The position numbers were made by a program, and so were the translations under genes. From Arenibacter hampyeongensis (GTDB lineage Bacteria > Bacteroidota > Bacteroidia > Flavobacteriales > Flavobacteriaceae), in the NCBI RefSeq assembly GCF_002909255.1, contig NZ_PIOB01000003.1, forward strand, positions 310,001 through 374,000: 64,000 nucleotides of DNA. Direction: 5' to 3'. Positions 25,147 to 33,873 of this stretch are shown here, one piece after another. The notes under the pieces are model-generated. The model was not told where the DNA came from and ran no database searches. It worked only from the letters and a program-made list of their open reading frames with translations. The stretch's first letter is position 1, and each line of letters starts with the position of its first letter.

Positions 25147-26811
25147 ATGAAAAAACAATTCATCAAAGTTGTACTCTCTTGCGCTATTGTAGCGGGTGGT
25201 TTTTCAAGTTGTAAAAACTCATCCTCCTCTAAAAATGTTTCAAGGGCTACAGGCTGGAATATTAACGCCAAGGAAGGTGGATTTCAGTACAATTCAGACT
25301 TTAAAGAGCAGGAAACTGCTCCTGGCTTAACCTTTGTGGAAGGCGGGACCTTTACAAGAGGTCAGGTTCAAGATGACGTAATGCATGAATGGAACAACAC
25401 CCCTACCTCGCAGCACGTACAGTCTTTCTATATGGATGAGACCGAGGTGACCAACGTTATGTATTTGGAATATTTAGATTATCTGAAGAGTGTTTATCCT
25501 CCTGAGGACCCTAAATATGTACATATATACACCGGTGCTTTGCCAGATACCTTGGTTTGGAGAAACAGATTGGGATTCAATGAAACGATGACCAACAATT
25601 ACCTGCGTCACCCAGCTTATGCGGAATATCCCGTGGTTGGTGTCAGCTGGATACAGGCTACCCAATTTGCGGAATGGAGGACAGACCGTGTTAATGAAGT
25701 AATGCTGGAAAGGGAAGGCTATCTATCAGAAGAAGCCAAATACAAAGTAATTAATGGCGAGGCCGAAGGAGGTTTTAGTACTGAAGCCTACCTAAACAGA
25801 CCAGAATCCGTATATAACGGACAAATAGACTCCTTACAGGGGAAAATGAAAAAAGATTCAGTTTCCGTATTTGCAAAAAGAAGTTCAGGAATAATTTTAC
25901 CGGAATATAGATTGCCAACTGAAACAGAATGGGAATACGCAGCTCAAGCTCAAATTGGAAGTAGGGAATACAACAACTACAGAGGTAGAAAAAAATATCC
26001 ATGGGAAGGTGACTATACCAGAAGTGGTCAAAGAGTTGGTAGAGGAGACCAATTGGCCAACTTTAAGCAAGGTAAAGGCGATTATGGCGGAATTGCCGGA
26101 TGGTCAGATGATGGTGCCGATATCACTGCTGAAGTTAAGTCATACAAACCCAATGATTTTGGATTATATGATATGGCCGGAAATGTGGCCGAATGGGTAG
26201 CAGATGTATACCGACCTATTGTAGATGACGAGGTAAGTGACTTTAACTATTACCGTGGTAACGTTTATATGAAAACGGCCATAGGAAAAGATGGAAAAGT
26301 AAATGTAATTAGGGATTCCATAGTTTATGACACCCTACCTAACGGAAAAATTGTAGCCGTGAATTTACCAGGGGAAATAAAAATGGTACCTGTAGGTGAA
26401 CAAGAAACCTTTTTAAGAACAAATTTCTCATCCAGTGATAACCGTGGATATAGGGATGGCGAGCCAGGTTCTACAAGATTTTACGACAGGTTTAACGATG
26501 AAGACGAAGATGAGAAAGATCAACAGAAAATGTACGACTCCCCTGTGAGCAAAGTGCAGGTAGACTCCACAGGAAATATCATAAGAGCTTATGACAAATC
26601 CAACAACAGGACCTCATTAATAAATGACGAAGTTAGGGTTTTCAAAGGAGGTTCCTGGAGAGATAGGGCTTATTGGTTAGATCCAGCACAAAGAAGGTAT
26701 TTACCACAATATATGGCAACAGATTATATTGGTTTTAGATGCGCTATGTCCAGAGTAGGTTCAAAATCCAAGACAAAAAACAAAACCCCTAGAGGTAAGA
26801 AAGCCAAATAG
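25147..26811 (+). CDS. gldJ: gliding motility / type IX secretion lipoprotein GldJ
   Basis: This encodes 554 residues with a lipoprotein signal (F-S-S-C with Cys22). The central part has the formylglycine-generating-enzyme (sulfatase-modifying factor) fold: T-F-V-E-G-G-T-F near residues 62-69, F-Y-M-D-E-T-E-V-T-N, E-Y-P-V-V-G-V-S-W, Y-R-L-P-T-E-T-E-W-E-Y-A, Y-D-M-A-G-N-V-A-E-W-V and F-K-G-G-S-W. GldJ shares this fold with GldK but acts structurally in the gliding motor and type IX secretion complex at the outer membrane. The terminal region is lysine-rich. Divergent porV and downstream murF match the usual neighbourhood. It is unlikely to activate the sulfatases encoded later in this window. 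Confidence 0.95.
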   Translation: MKKQFIKVVLSCAIVAGGFSSCKNSSSSKNVSRATGWNINAKEGGFQYNSDFKEQETAPGLTFVEGGTFTRGQVQDDVMHEWNNTPTSQHVQSFYMDETEVTNVMYLEYLDYLKSVYPPEDPKYVHIYTGALPDTLVWRNRLGFNETMTNNYLRHPAYAEYPVVGVSWIQATQFAEWRTDRVNEVMLEREGYLSEEAKYKVINGEAEGGFSTEAYLNRPESVYNGQIDSLQGKMKKDSVSVFAKRSSGIILPEYRLPTETEWEYAAQAQIGSREYNNYRGRKKYPWEGDYTRSGQRVGRGDQLANFKQGKGDYGGIAGWSDDGADITAEVKSYKPNDFGLYDMAGNVAEWVADVYRPIVDDEVSDFNYYRGNVYMKTAIGKDGKVNVIRDSIVYDTLPNGKIVAVNLPGEIKMVPVGEQETFLRTNFSSSDNRGYRDGEPGSTRFYDRFNDEDEDEKDQQKMYDSPVSKVQVDSTGNIIRAYDKSNNRTSLINDEVRVFKGGSWRDRAYWLDPAQRRYLPQYMATDYIGFRCAMSRVGSKSKTKNKTPRGKKAK

Positions 26812-26836
26812 GCTCAACCTTTAAATAAATATTAAG

Positions 26837-26863
26837 AAGCCCTTTGCAAAAAGGGCTTTTTTT
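26837..26863 (+). terminator. intrinsic terminator between gldJ and murF
   Basis: A 9-base stem (AAGCCCTTT at 26837-26845, AAAGGGCTT at 26850-26858) with a GCAA loop runs into a T-run to 26863. It ends 13 bases before the murF start, so murF needs either read-through or a promoter inside gldJ. Confidence 0.82.
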
Positions 26864-26876
26864 ATATCTTAGATTT

Positions 26877-28151
26877 ATGACAATAGAACAGTTGCACCAA
26901 CTCTTTTTAGAGTTTCCACAGGTTTGTACCGACACTAGAAAAATAAGTCCCAATTGTATATTTTTCGCTCTTAAAGGAGATAATTTCAATGGAAACACCT
27001 ACGCTTTGGAAGCCTTAAAAAAAGGTGCTTCATACGCTGTTATAGATGAAGGGGAAACTGCCGGCAAGACCAAACTAATACTTGTAAAGGATGTGCTTAC
27101 AACGCTTCAAAATTTGGCCCAATTTCACAGAAATTATTGCACTGCAAAAGTTATTGGCCTAACAGGGAGCAATGGCAAAACAACCACCAAGGAACTCATT
27201 ACCGCTGTTCTTTCCAGAAAATACAAAACCATTGCCACAAAAGGCAATCTCAACAATCATATTGGTGTTCCCTTAACCTTACTTTCAATAAGCACGGATA
27301 CTGAAATGGCCATTGTGGAAATGGGCGCCAACCATCCCAAGGAAATAGACTTTTTATGCAAATTGGCCATGCCGGACTACGGATATATAACGAATTTTGG
27401 AAAAGCCCATTTGGAAGGTTTTGGTAGTGAAGAAGGTGTCATAAAAGCCAAAAGTGAACTTTATGACCATTTAATTGCCCGTGGAAAATCCATTTTTTTC
27501 AATGCAGATGACCCAATTCAAAAAGACAAATTAGGCTCGGTAGTTAAAAAATATGGATATAGTCAAGAAGACAATCAATCCTATTGGATAAAACTTATTA
27601 GTGCCGATCCATTTGTTAAAATAGCCGTTGGAGATACCAACATTCATACCCAATTGGTGGGCCGCTACAATTTCACCAATTGCTGTGCCGCTATTTTAAT
27701 AGGCCATTACTTTAACGTAGACCTTGACAAAATAAAAGAAGGATTGGAAAATTATGCCCCGCAAAACAATCGTTCACAAATTATCAATAAAAATGGCCAT
27801 CATATTATTCTGGATGCCTATAATGCCAATCCTACCAGTATGGCGGCTGCACTAGAGAGCTTTCAACAGTTAAAGGCCAACCATAAAATTGCTTTCTTAG
27901 GGGATATGTTCGAATTAGGTAAAACTGCAGAAAAAGAACATCAAGAAATATCCGATCTGGTCACAAATATGAATTTTGACCAAGTGTATTTAATTGGAGA
28001 AAACTTCTTTAAAACAAAAGGTAAGCTTAACAAGTACAAATCCTTTGACCAGCTCAGGAAAACTCTCAAGAACAGTACTTTAGAACACGCCACTATCCTA
28101 ATAAAGGGCTCCAGAGGAATGGCCTTGGAAAGAATACTCGATATCCTATAA
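26877..28151 (+). CDS. murF: UDP-N-acetylmuramoyl-tripeptide--D-alanyl-D-alanine ligase
   Basis: This encodes 424 residues from the ATG at 26877 (M-T-I-E-Q-L-H); a longer frame to 26844 would start inside the terminator and is rejected. The ATP site T-G-S-N-G-K-T-T-T-K (residues about 96-105), N-L-N-N-H-I-G-V-P-L-T-L-L, the carbamylated-lysine region A-K-S-E-L, and the C-terminal D-A-Y-N-A-N-P-T-S-M and G-D-M-F-E-L-G are MurF-specific. It adds D-Ala-D-Ala to UDP-MurNAc-tripeptide in the cytoplasm, the last soluble step of peptidoglycan precursor synthesis. Pairing with gldJ is common in Flavobacteriia. The tRNA-Val gene lies convergently 23 bases beyond its stop. Confidence 0.97.
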   Translation: MTIEQLHQLFLEFPQVCTDTRKISPNCIFFALKGDNFNGNTYALEALKKGASYAVIDEGETAGKTKLILVKDVLTTLQNLAQFHRNYCTAKVIGLTGSNGKTTTKELITAVLSRKYKTIATKGNLNNHIGVPLTLLSISTDTEMAIVEMGANHPKEIDFLCKLAMPDYGYITNFGKAHLEGFGSEEGVIKAKSELYDHLIARGKSIFFNADDPIQKDKLGSVVKKYGYSQEDNQSYWIKLISADPFVKIAVGDTNIHTQLVGRYNFTNCCAAILIGHYFNVDLDKIKEGLENYAPQNNRSQIINKNGHHIILDAYNANPTSMAAALESFQQLKANHKIAFLGDMFELGKTAEKEHQEISDLVTNMNFDQVYLIGENFFKTKGKLNKYKSFDQLRKTLKNSTLEHATILIKGSRGMALERILDIL

Positions 28152-28174
28152 GTACAAAATCGAGGTATTTATTG

Positions 28175-28249
28175 TGGGACATACTGGATTCGAACCAGTG
28201 ACCTCTGCCCTGTCAAGGCAGCGCTCTAAACCAACTGAGCTAATACCCC
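28175..28249 (-). tRNA. tRNA-Val (anticodon GAC)
   Basis: The minus strand folds into a full cloverleaf of 75 bases: a 7-base acceptor stem (GGGGTAT with ATGTCCC, two G-U pairs), D-stem GCTC/GAGC, anticodon stem CTGCC/GGCAG with loop T-T-G-A-C-A-G, a 5-base variable loop and the TTCGAAT T-loop. The anticodon GAC reads GUC/GUU valine codons. The discriminator base is A and the CCA end is not fully encoded. Confidence 0.95.
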
Positions 28250-28641
28250 ATTACTGTGATTACAGAAAATAGTCCGCCAAAATTACACCAATTTTAAGAG
28301 TTTAAAACAACCCTAGACAATATTTTTCCAAAATTTTATTTCTTTTAAACGCCAAATTGGCTTCTTAATAAGCCAATCAAGACTAAGAAGCATGCCCTTA
28401 TGCTTTCAGCTTCAACAACATCCAAAAGACCAGAAATTTCCATCTTTACCATTTAACAAAAGTCGACCCTTTAGAAATAAACACAATCAACCACAAACAC
28501 CTTTATTGCATTTGCCTTAATATTTATTAAAACACGCGGAAATTTATAAAGATTTTAATAATGGAGTTTCACTTCAATAAAATTAAAAGTAAATTTATAC
28601 CTGAACCTTTGGCTATAATAATCAAATAATCAGTCTTCATT
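28250..28641. other. 392-base gap with one hairpin and no gene
   Basis: This holds the promoter region of tRNA-Val (minus strand) and of the phosphodiesterase gene (plus strand). An 8-base inverted repeat, ATTGGCTT / AAGCCAAT at 28356-28377 with a 6-base loop, has no T-run. I see no open frame with coding character. Confidence 0.55.
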
Positions 28642-29874
28642 TTGAAAATTCCTTTCCTTATTTTTTTCAGTTTTATTTATTACACCAGCCTCCTCGGGCA
28701 AGAAGCAAATACTAAAATAGTGTTCGTTATTGTAGACGGGATATCTGCAGACGTAATAGAAAAATTGGACACGCCCAACTTGGATGCAATTGCGAAGCAA
28801 GGAGGATATACAAGGGCCTATGTTGGGGGCATAAAAGATGGCTATTCGGAAACGCCTACCATCTCTGCCGTTGGATACAATAGCCTCCTAACCGGTACCT
28901 GGGCTAACAAGCACAACGTCTGGGGCAACAGTATAAAAGACCCCAATTATAATTACTGGACTATTTTTAGATATGCCAAGGAGCATAGGCCCAATATAAA
29001 AACGGCCATTTTCTCTACTTGGCTGGACAATAGGACGAAACTGGTTGGAGAAAGCCTTCCCCAAACCGATCACCTGGCATTAAATTATCATTTTGATGGC
29101 TTCGAACTGGATACCCTAAACTTTCCCCATGACGAAGACCGACAATACATACATAAAATTGATGAGAAAGTAGCAAATCAGGCTGCTAGATACATCAAAG
29201 CTGAAAGTCCTGACCTTTCTTGGGTTTATCTTGAATTTACAGATGATATGGGACACCGGTACGGTGATAGCGAGCAATTTCATAATGCCATTACTATCAT
29301 GGACCAACAAATAGGGAGACTGTTCAAGGCCATGGAGTTTAGACAAAGTAACTATGGCGAGGATTGGCAAATATTCATCACTACAGACCATGGCAGGGAC
29401 AAGGAAACGGGTAAGGGACATGGTGGACAATCTGAACGGGAACGTTTAACTTGGATCGTGACCAATACCCATGATGTAAATAATTATTTTACGGAAGGCA
29501 CCCCAGGTATAGTGGATATTTTACCAGCCATGCTCAGAAGTTTGGAAATTTCACCTTCGCGCGATAGAGCATTCGAAATAGATGGGGTATCCATAACAGG
29601 CCAGCTTTCCGTTAGTGATTTAAAGGCTACGGTCCTAGGTAAGGAACTAACACTTAACTGGAAGTGTTATAACGACAATGAGAAATTGAAAGTTTATCTG
29701 AGTACTGAAAACGGATTTAAAAATGGCAAAAACGACCCCTATAAATTGGTCAAAAAGGTGAAGGCCTGTAGCAATATCACCACAATCAACTTAGACAAAT
29801 ATCCTTCCAAATTTTATAAAATTGTAGTTGCTGGAAAGCACAATTCCATCAATATTTGGGTTGATTTGGAATAA
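28642..29874 (+). CDS. secreted type I phosphodiesterase / alkaline-phosphatase superfamily protein
   Basis: This encodes 410 residues starting at a TTG codon (28642), which places a clean signal peptide at residues 1-19 (ending L-L-G-Q). The alkaline phosphatase superfamily metal sites are visible: V-I-V-D-G-I-S near residue 32, the nucleophile threonine in S-E-T-P-T-I-S-A-V-G-Y-N-S-L-L-T-G, D-D-M-G-H-R-Y-G, I-T-T-D-H-G-R-D and G-K-G-H-G-G-Q. This set is closest to nucleotide pyrophosphatase/phosphodiesterases of the ENPP type. The last 90 residues form a separate beta-rich module. It is expected in the periplasm and hydrolyses a phosphodiester or pyrophosphate substrate I cannot name. It stands alone between two gene-poor gaps. 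Confidence 0.87.
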   Translation: MKIPFLIFFSFIYYTSLLGQEANTKIVFVIVDGISADVIEKLDTPNLDAIAKQGGYTRAYVGGIKDGYSETPTISAVGYNSLLTGTWANKHNVWGNSIKDPNYNYWTIFRYAKEHRPNIKTAIFSTWLDNRTKLVGESLPQTDHLALNYHFDGFELDTLNFPHDEDRQYIHKIDEKVANQAARYIKAESPDLSWVYLEFTDDMGHRYGDSEQFHNAITIMDQQIGRLFKAMEFRQSNYGEDWQIFITTDHGRDKETGKGHGGQSERERLTWIVTNTHDVNNYFTEGTPGIVDILPAMLRSLEISPSRDRAFEIDGVSITGQLSVSDLKATVLGKELTLNWKCYNDNEKLKVYLSTENGFKNGKNDPYKLVKKVKACSNITTINLDKYPSKFYKIVVAGKHNSINIWVDLE

Positions 29875-30204
29875 TGCAGTCCAATTGAAAATAACATCAT
29901 TCGCCAAGTTCCAAAATATATCAATTGCCATTGAACGAACAATTGCTTTTAACCAATTGTGCAGAAAATCCTACCAACCATACAATTCCCTTTTAGAGGA
30001 TTACATATACTCACTATCTTTCATTAAAATTAGATTGAATCAATAGCCATTGCCATAAATAAGGCTTTTGTTTAAATTGGACAAAAAAGCTTTTCAGCAT
30101 GGAGACCGTCCATTTTAGTGTAATTATATAACTGATTGCAATAATTATATAACACATAGCTTCCCCTATTTTCGACATTTGTATAACCTTTAAAAACAAT
30201 TATC
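29875..30204. other. 330-base gap without a recognisable gene
   Basis: This is AT-rich DNA between the phosphodiesterase gene and a small membrane protein gene. Frames here are broken by stops, and I see neither a T-tailed hairpin nor a tRNA. The right-hand end must supply the promoter of the small gene. Confidence 0.5.
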
Positions 30205-30378
30205 ATGTCACAGATCATAAGCATTATACTCGTACTGAATCTTTGCTTTGCAGGAGGCACCATTTTGGTAATTCTTCATGGAATGTTCTTTTCTAAAAGA
30301 ACCCATGCCATAGATCTGGATTCCATTTATGATTTGGAAAACAGAAAGAATAATGAAGGTCCCAAGAACCAATTTTAA
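30205..30378 (+). CDS. 57-residue single-span membrane protein
   Basis: The frame M-S-Q-I-I-S-I-I-L-V-L-N-L-C-F-A-G-G runs to a TAA at 30376-30378 and is 57 residues long. Residues 4-28 form one hydrophobic helix; the C-terminal 27 residues are polar and charged (K-R-T-H-A-I-D-L-D-S-I-Y-D-L-E-N-R-K). The N-out or N-in orientation is uncertain. The even hydrophobic/charged division and normal codon choice suggest a real short gene, not chance. I do not recognise the family; small membrane proteins of this size often regulate larger membrane proteins. It has no same-strand neighbour within 330 bases on the left and precedes the GntR-controlled run on the right. Confidence 0.6.
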   Translation: MSQIISIILVLNLCFAGGTILVILHGMFFSKRTHAIDLDSIYDLENRKNNEGPKNQF

Positions 30379-30787
30379 GCTTTTGTGCCTTCATCTTGCA
30401 CAGATAACAATGACATACAACTTTGGCCACTCTAGTCACAAAAACGATAATACCTTTAAACTCTATTTTCAATTCTGGGGATTCATAGCTTACTTCAAAT
30501 TTTAAATACTCCAGCCAGCTTTAGAGCTGCCACCCTTCCCTTTATTAGGTGAAATCATATCATCCATTTAAGTTAAGTAAATACTTTTCACATAACAGAC
30601 CCTAACCTCCATGACCTGAACTCAACCTTCAGGCAGGAATGAAACCTTTGTTAAAAACTTGTACGTACAAGTAAAATTCTTATATTTACTTGGTCACCTT
30701 ATAAAATCTGTTTGCCAGTTCTTTACGGAAAAAAATAGCTAAAAGAGCCAAATGCAAAACAAAACCGGAATTACGAAGTGTGGCCAT
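30379..30787. other. 409-base regulatory gap before the GntR-controlled operon
   Basis: This contains the 16-base palindromic operator at 30657-30672 and a weak 5-base inverted repeat (CAGCT/AGCTG, 30516-30529). In-frame ATG codons at 30752 and 30788 precede the oxidoreductase. No other gene is seen. Confidence 0.6.
30657..30672. promoter_or_regulatory. perfect palindromic operator, probable GntR-family site (site 1)
   Basis: ACTTGTACGTACAAGT is a perfect 16-base palindrome 116-131 bases upstream of the oxidoreductase start. It has the form of GntR/HutC-type operators and closely resembles, as I remember it, the AraR operator of Bacillus subtilis. A GntR-family regulator with a UTRA domain is encoded at 36292-37002. 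Related 16-mers occur upstream of that gene (12 of 16 identical) and of the haem dehydrogenase gene (13 of 16). Confidence 0.75.
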
Positions 30788-32011
30788 ATGGAATATAAAA
30801 ACATCAATATGAAAATTGCTATGCTAGGTTCGGGCTTTATAGCCCGATTTTATGCCGAATCCTTACATTCCCAAAGAAGAAAAGATCACTTGGTGATGGT
30901 ATATTCACGAAATAAAGAAAATGCCAAACGGTTTGCAGACGATTACAACCTACCGCACTATAGTACTTCAATGGAAGAAGCCATTTCCCATCCTGAGGTT
31001 GAAGTTGTACTCATATCCCTACCCAATCATCTGCATGAAGTAGCAGTTAGGGAATGTGCCAAATTTAAAAAACATGTCATCTGCACAAAACCCTTGGGAC
31101 GCACGGCCAAGGAAGCCAAGTGCATGTTGGACCTAATCGAGGAAGCCGGCATTTTTGGGGGGTATTTGGAAGATTTATGCTATACTCCCAAATTCTTGAA
31201 ATCCATGGAAAGTATACAACGTGGCGACATTGGCAAAGTACTCTGGACAAAATCGAGGGAAACGCACCCTGGGCCACATAGTGATTGGTTTTGGGACAAG
31301 GAAAAGTCTGGAGGTGGCGCCATTATCGACCTCGGTTGCCATTGTGTGGAAATCAGTCGCAATTTCATAGGGAAAAATATAAAACCCATGGAAGTCATGT
31401 GTTGGGCGGACACCCAAGTTCATCCCATAGATGCCGAAGACCATGCCATTGGGCTCGTAAAATATGCCAACGGAGCCATTGGACAATTCGAAGTAAGTTG
31501 GACCTTTCGTGGAGGTATGGATCTCAGGGACGAGGTCATGGGCACAGAAGGCACTATTTGGATCAATAGCTTTTTACGCACCGGCTTCGAAATGTTCACC
31601 ACCGGAAAAGGGGGTGATGGCTATGTTGCGGAAAAAGCAGAATCCAATACCGGCTGGTTATTTCCAGTGGGAGACGAAGCGCACGAACTGGGCTACCCTC
31701 ATATGTTTACCGATATGTTTAATGCCATAGAAGAAAAAAGACAGCCTCTTGAAACCTTTTATGATGGTTATGTAGTAAATGCCATTCTGGATGCCGCCTT
31801 CAAATCTGCAGATACCAAACAATGGGAGCCGGTAATATTAGAGGATTGGCGGGGCGATGAACCCGTAGAGCATCAAAAAAAATGGAATTCATATGACGAT
31901 GACCACTATTTAATAAAAGAAGAAATTTTGCCAAACGGAGATACTAAAATGATATTAAAACACAAACAAACAGGCCTGGTTACACAAAAAGTAACCCAAG
32001 GCAAAAAATAA
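30788..32011 (+). CDS. Gfo/Idh/MocA family oxidoreductase
   Basis: This encodes 407 residues from the ATG at 30788; starts at 30752 and 30809 are also in frame, and the last gives exactly the Rossmann strand M-K-I-A-M-L-G-S-G-F-I-A. The family features are the N-terminal nucleotide fold, the C-T-K-P-L-G segment carrying the conserved lysine, and G-G-G-A-I-I-D-L-G-C-H-C-V-E-I with the catalytic-region aspartate and histidine. Such enzymes oxidise or reduce sugar and cyclitol hydroxyls with NAD(P). There is no signal peptide, so it should act in the cytoplasm. It is the first gene of the run that continues with SDR, SIS, FAD and phosphotriesterase-like genes, with the operator palindrome upstream. 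Confidence 0.9.
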   Translation: MEYKNINMKIAMLGSGFIARFYAESLHSQRRKDHLVMVYSRNKENAKRFADDYNLPHYSTSMEEAISHPEVEVVLISLPNHLHEVAVRECAKFKKHVICTKPLGRTAKEAKCMLDLIEEAGIFGGYLEDLCYTPKFLKSMESIQRGDIGKVLWTKSRETHPGPHSDWFWDKEKSGGGAIIDLGCHCVEISRNFIGKNIKPMEVMCWADTQVHPIDAEDHAIGLVKYANGAIGQFEVSWTFRGGMDLRDEVMGTEGTIWINSFLRTGFEMFTTGKGGDGYVAEKAESNTGWLFPVGDEAHELGYPHMFTDMFNAIEEKRQPLETFYDGYVVNAILDAAFKSADTKQWEPVILEDWRGDEPVEHQKKWNSYDDDHYLIKEEILPNGDTKMILKHKQTGLVTQKVTQGKK

Positions 32012-32176
32012 AAGCCCATTCGCATAAGTCAACTATAAAGAAGGATCAGCACAAATAATTGACAGTGCAATTTAAGTGTTTATGAGGACCAAAATGAATG
32101 AAACTTTGACAAATTAAAAATTAGCGAACCATGGCCAATTTACTCCAATTAGCAAAACAGTATTTTAAAACGCACT

Positions 32177-32962
32177 ATGGACTTTAAAAACACCACTTAC
32201 ATAATAATGGGTGGCACTACCGGAATGGGTCTGGCGGCTGCCATTGCTCTAAAAGCGGAAGGAGCCAACATAATGGTGGTCGGAAGGAACCTTTCAAATT
32301 GCAAAAAAGCGGAAGGAATCCTAGGTCAGGGTAGCATTAGCATGGACGGCGATGCCACCAACCCAAAGACCATTAAAAAGGCCATTCAAACAACTCATAA
32401 CACTTTTGGATATATTACTGGATTATTTCATGTTGCCGGCGGAAGTGGTCGTAAATGGGGTGATGGGGCATTAGATCAATTAACATTGGAAGGCTGGAAC
32501 AAAACCATGGAACTAAACCTGACTTCCTTAATGTTGTCCAATCAGGCCATAATAAATTATTTTCTGGAACATAAAAAACCGGGAACCATTTTGAATATGG
32601 GATCGGTGTTGGGCTACTCCCCTTCCCCAAAATATTTTACTACACATGCCTACGCTGCGGCCAAATCGGCCATTTTGGGTTTTTCCAAATCCATTGCAGC
32701 ATATTATGCAGAGCACAATATTAGAATTAACGTCATTGCCCCAAGTTTGTTTGTTACCCCCATGGCCCAAAGGGCAGTACAGGATAAGGACATACTGGAA
32801 TTCCTAAAAACCAAACAACCCTTGGACGGAGGGCGCCCTGGGGTTTCCGAGGACATTAACAATGCCGTATTAATGTTCTTACATCCCGATTCCAAATTCA
32901 TAACCGGACAAGTTTTGGCAGTAGATGGCGGCTGGAGCATTAGTGAAGGCCAATATGGTTAA
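32177..32962 (+). CDS. SDR family oxidoreductase in the GntR-linked operon
   Basis: This encodes 261 residues, a classical SDR: cofactor loop G-G-T-T-G-M-G (residues about 12-18), the G-R-N segment that often signals NADP preference, catalytic serine in N-M-G-S-V-L-G, and Y-A-A-A-K (Tyr about 160). The C-terminus V-D-G-G-W-S-I-S-E-G is family-typical. It probably interconverts a keto and hydroxyl group of the sugar-derived intermediate handled by the neighbouring dehydrogenase. The gap to the upstream gene is 165 bases without a terminator, and 48 bases to the SIS gene, so co-transcription is likely. Confidence 0.9.
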   Translation: MDFKNTTYIIMGGTTGMGLAAAIALKAEGANIMVVGRNLSNCKKAEGILGQGSISMDGDATNPKTIKKAIQTTHNTFGYITGLFHVAGGSGRKWGDGALDQLTLEGWNKTMELNLTSLMLSNQAIINYFLEHKKPGTILNMGSVLGYSPSPKYFTTHAYAAAKSAILGFSKSIAAYYAEHNIRINVIAPSLFVTPMAQRAVQDKDILEFLKTKQPLDGGRPGVSEDINNAVLMFLHPDSKFITGQVLAVDGGWSISEGQYG

Positions 32963-33010
32963 ATATATAGACAAGACTTCATTTAAAGAATACAAAAGCA
33001 TAATTTAAAA

Positions 33011-33805
33011 ATGAGCGTAACAAAAGAATATCTAGCAAAGGGAAAAGAAATTATATCCATTGTAGCGGAACAGGAATCGAAGATACAAGAAGTAGCCCAA
33101 ATTTTTGCCCAATCTATTTTAAGCGGAAGAATGGTCCATCTTTTTGGATCTGGACATAGCCGTATGATGGTGGAAGAAATGTGGCCCCGATATGGGTCCT
33201 TTCCCGGGTTTAACCCCATTGTGGAACTTTCTCTGTCCTTTCACAATTTGGTGGTCGGTGCCAACGGGCAGCGTCAAGCCATGTTTCTTGAGAATGTATC
33301 CGGATTTGCCGCGCGGATCCTACGGAATTTTGATACCAGTCCACAAGATACGGCATTGGTCATTTCATCCAGTGGCTGTAATGTGGTCCCTATAGAAATG
33401 GCGGAAGAATTTCAAAAAAGAAATATCAAAGTGGTCGCCTTGGTGAGCAAGCTACATCTGGAAGGGAGTACCTCAAAAAAATCGGACGGTAAGAAGTTAA
33501 CGGATTTTGCCGATTTTGTATTGGATACAGGAGCGCCATTGGGCGATGCCATGATATATTTGGATGGTTTGGATTCTCCAGTGGCGCCAGGTTCTACCTT
33601 AGGCGGGGTTCTGCTTATAAATTGCATCAAAGCCGAGGTGGCTAAAATATTACAAGAAAATGGGAAATCGCCAAAAGTACTAAGTAGCGGTAAAATTGTA
33701 GGTGAAAAACGCGCTGTGGATCTTTTCGAATCGGCTTATGATGAACACGCTCATTTAATGGCAAAATTATATCAAAATGTAGGGGCCGAAACAGGCAAAA
33801 ATTAA
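33011..33805 (+). CDS. SIS-domain phosphosugar-binding protein, UPF0309-like
   Basis: This encodes 264 residues. The sugar isomerase (SIS) fold is shown by L-F-G-S-G-H-S-R-M (residues about 45-53), V-I-S-S-S-G-C-N-V-V-P-I-E-M-A and D-F-V-L-D-T-G-A-P-L-G-D-A. The sequence around F-P-G-F-N-P-I-V-E is like the UPF0309 group. SIS domains bind phosphorylated sugars either in isomerases/aldolase-like enzymes or in regulators; this protein has no HTH, so an enzymatic role is more likely. The presence of a phosphosugar-binding protein in the run suggests that the pathway includes a phosphorylated intermediate. The reaction is unknown. Confidence 0.82.
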   Translation: MSVTKEYLAKGKEIISIVAEQESKIQEVAQIFAQSILSGRMVHLFGSGHSRMMVEEMWPRYGSFPGFNPIVELSLSFHNLVVGANGQRQAMFLENVSGFAARILRNFDTSPQDTALVISSSGCNVVPIEMAEEFQKRNIKVVALVSKLHLEGSTSKKSDGKKLTDFADFVLDTGAPLGDAMIYLDGLDSPVAPGSTLGGVLLINCIKAEVAKILQENGKSPKVLSSGKIVGEKRAVDLFESAYDEHAHLMAKLYQNVGAETGKN

Positions 33806-33873
33806 TGGTGGAACACCTATATCCAAAGCATTCCCCTGCTATTCCATATTTTGGAATTTAACTATTTTTCAAC

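Noticed and set aside
25147..26811. GldJ as the formylglycine-generating enzyme for the four sulfatases
   Set aside because: The fold is shared, but the lipobox, length and gldJ-murF/porV synteny identify GldJ, and maturation occurs before export in the cytoplasm. The maturase must be encoded elsewhere.
26844..26876. Longer murF start at 26844
   Set aside because: It would begin inside the gldJ terminator hairpin and adds residues unlike MurF N-termini. The ATG at 26877 fits better.
28356..28377. 8-base inverted repeat as a terminator
   Set aside because: No T-run follows on either strand. It may be a protein site or chance.
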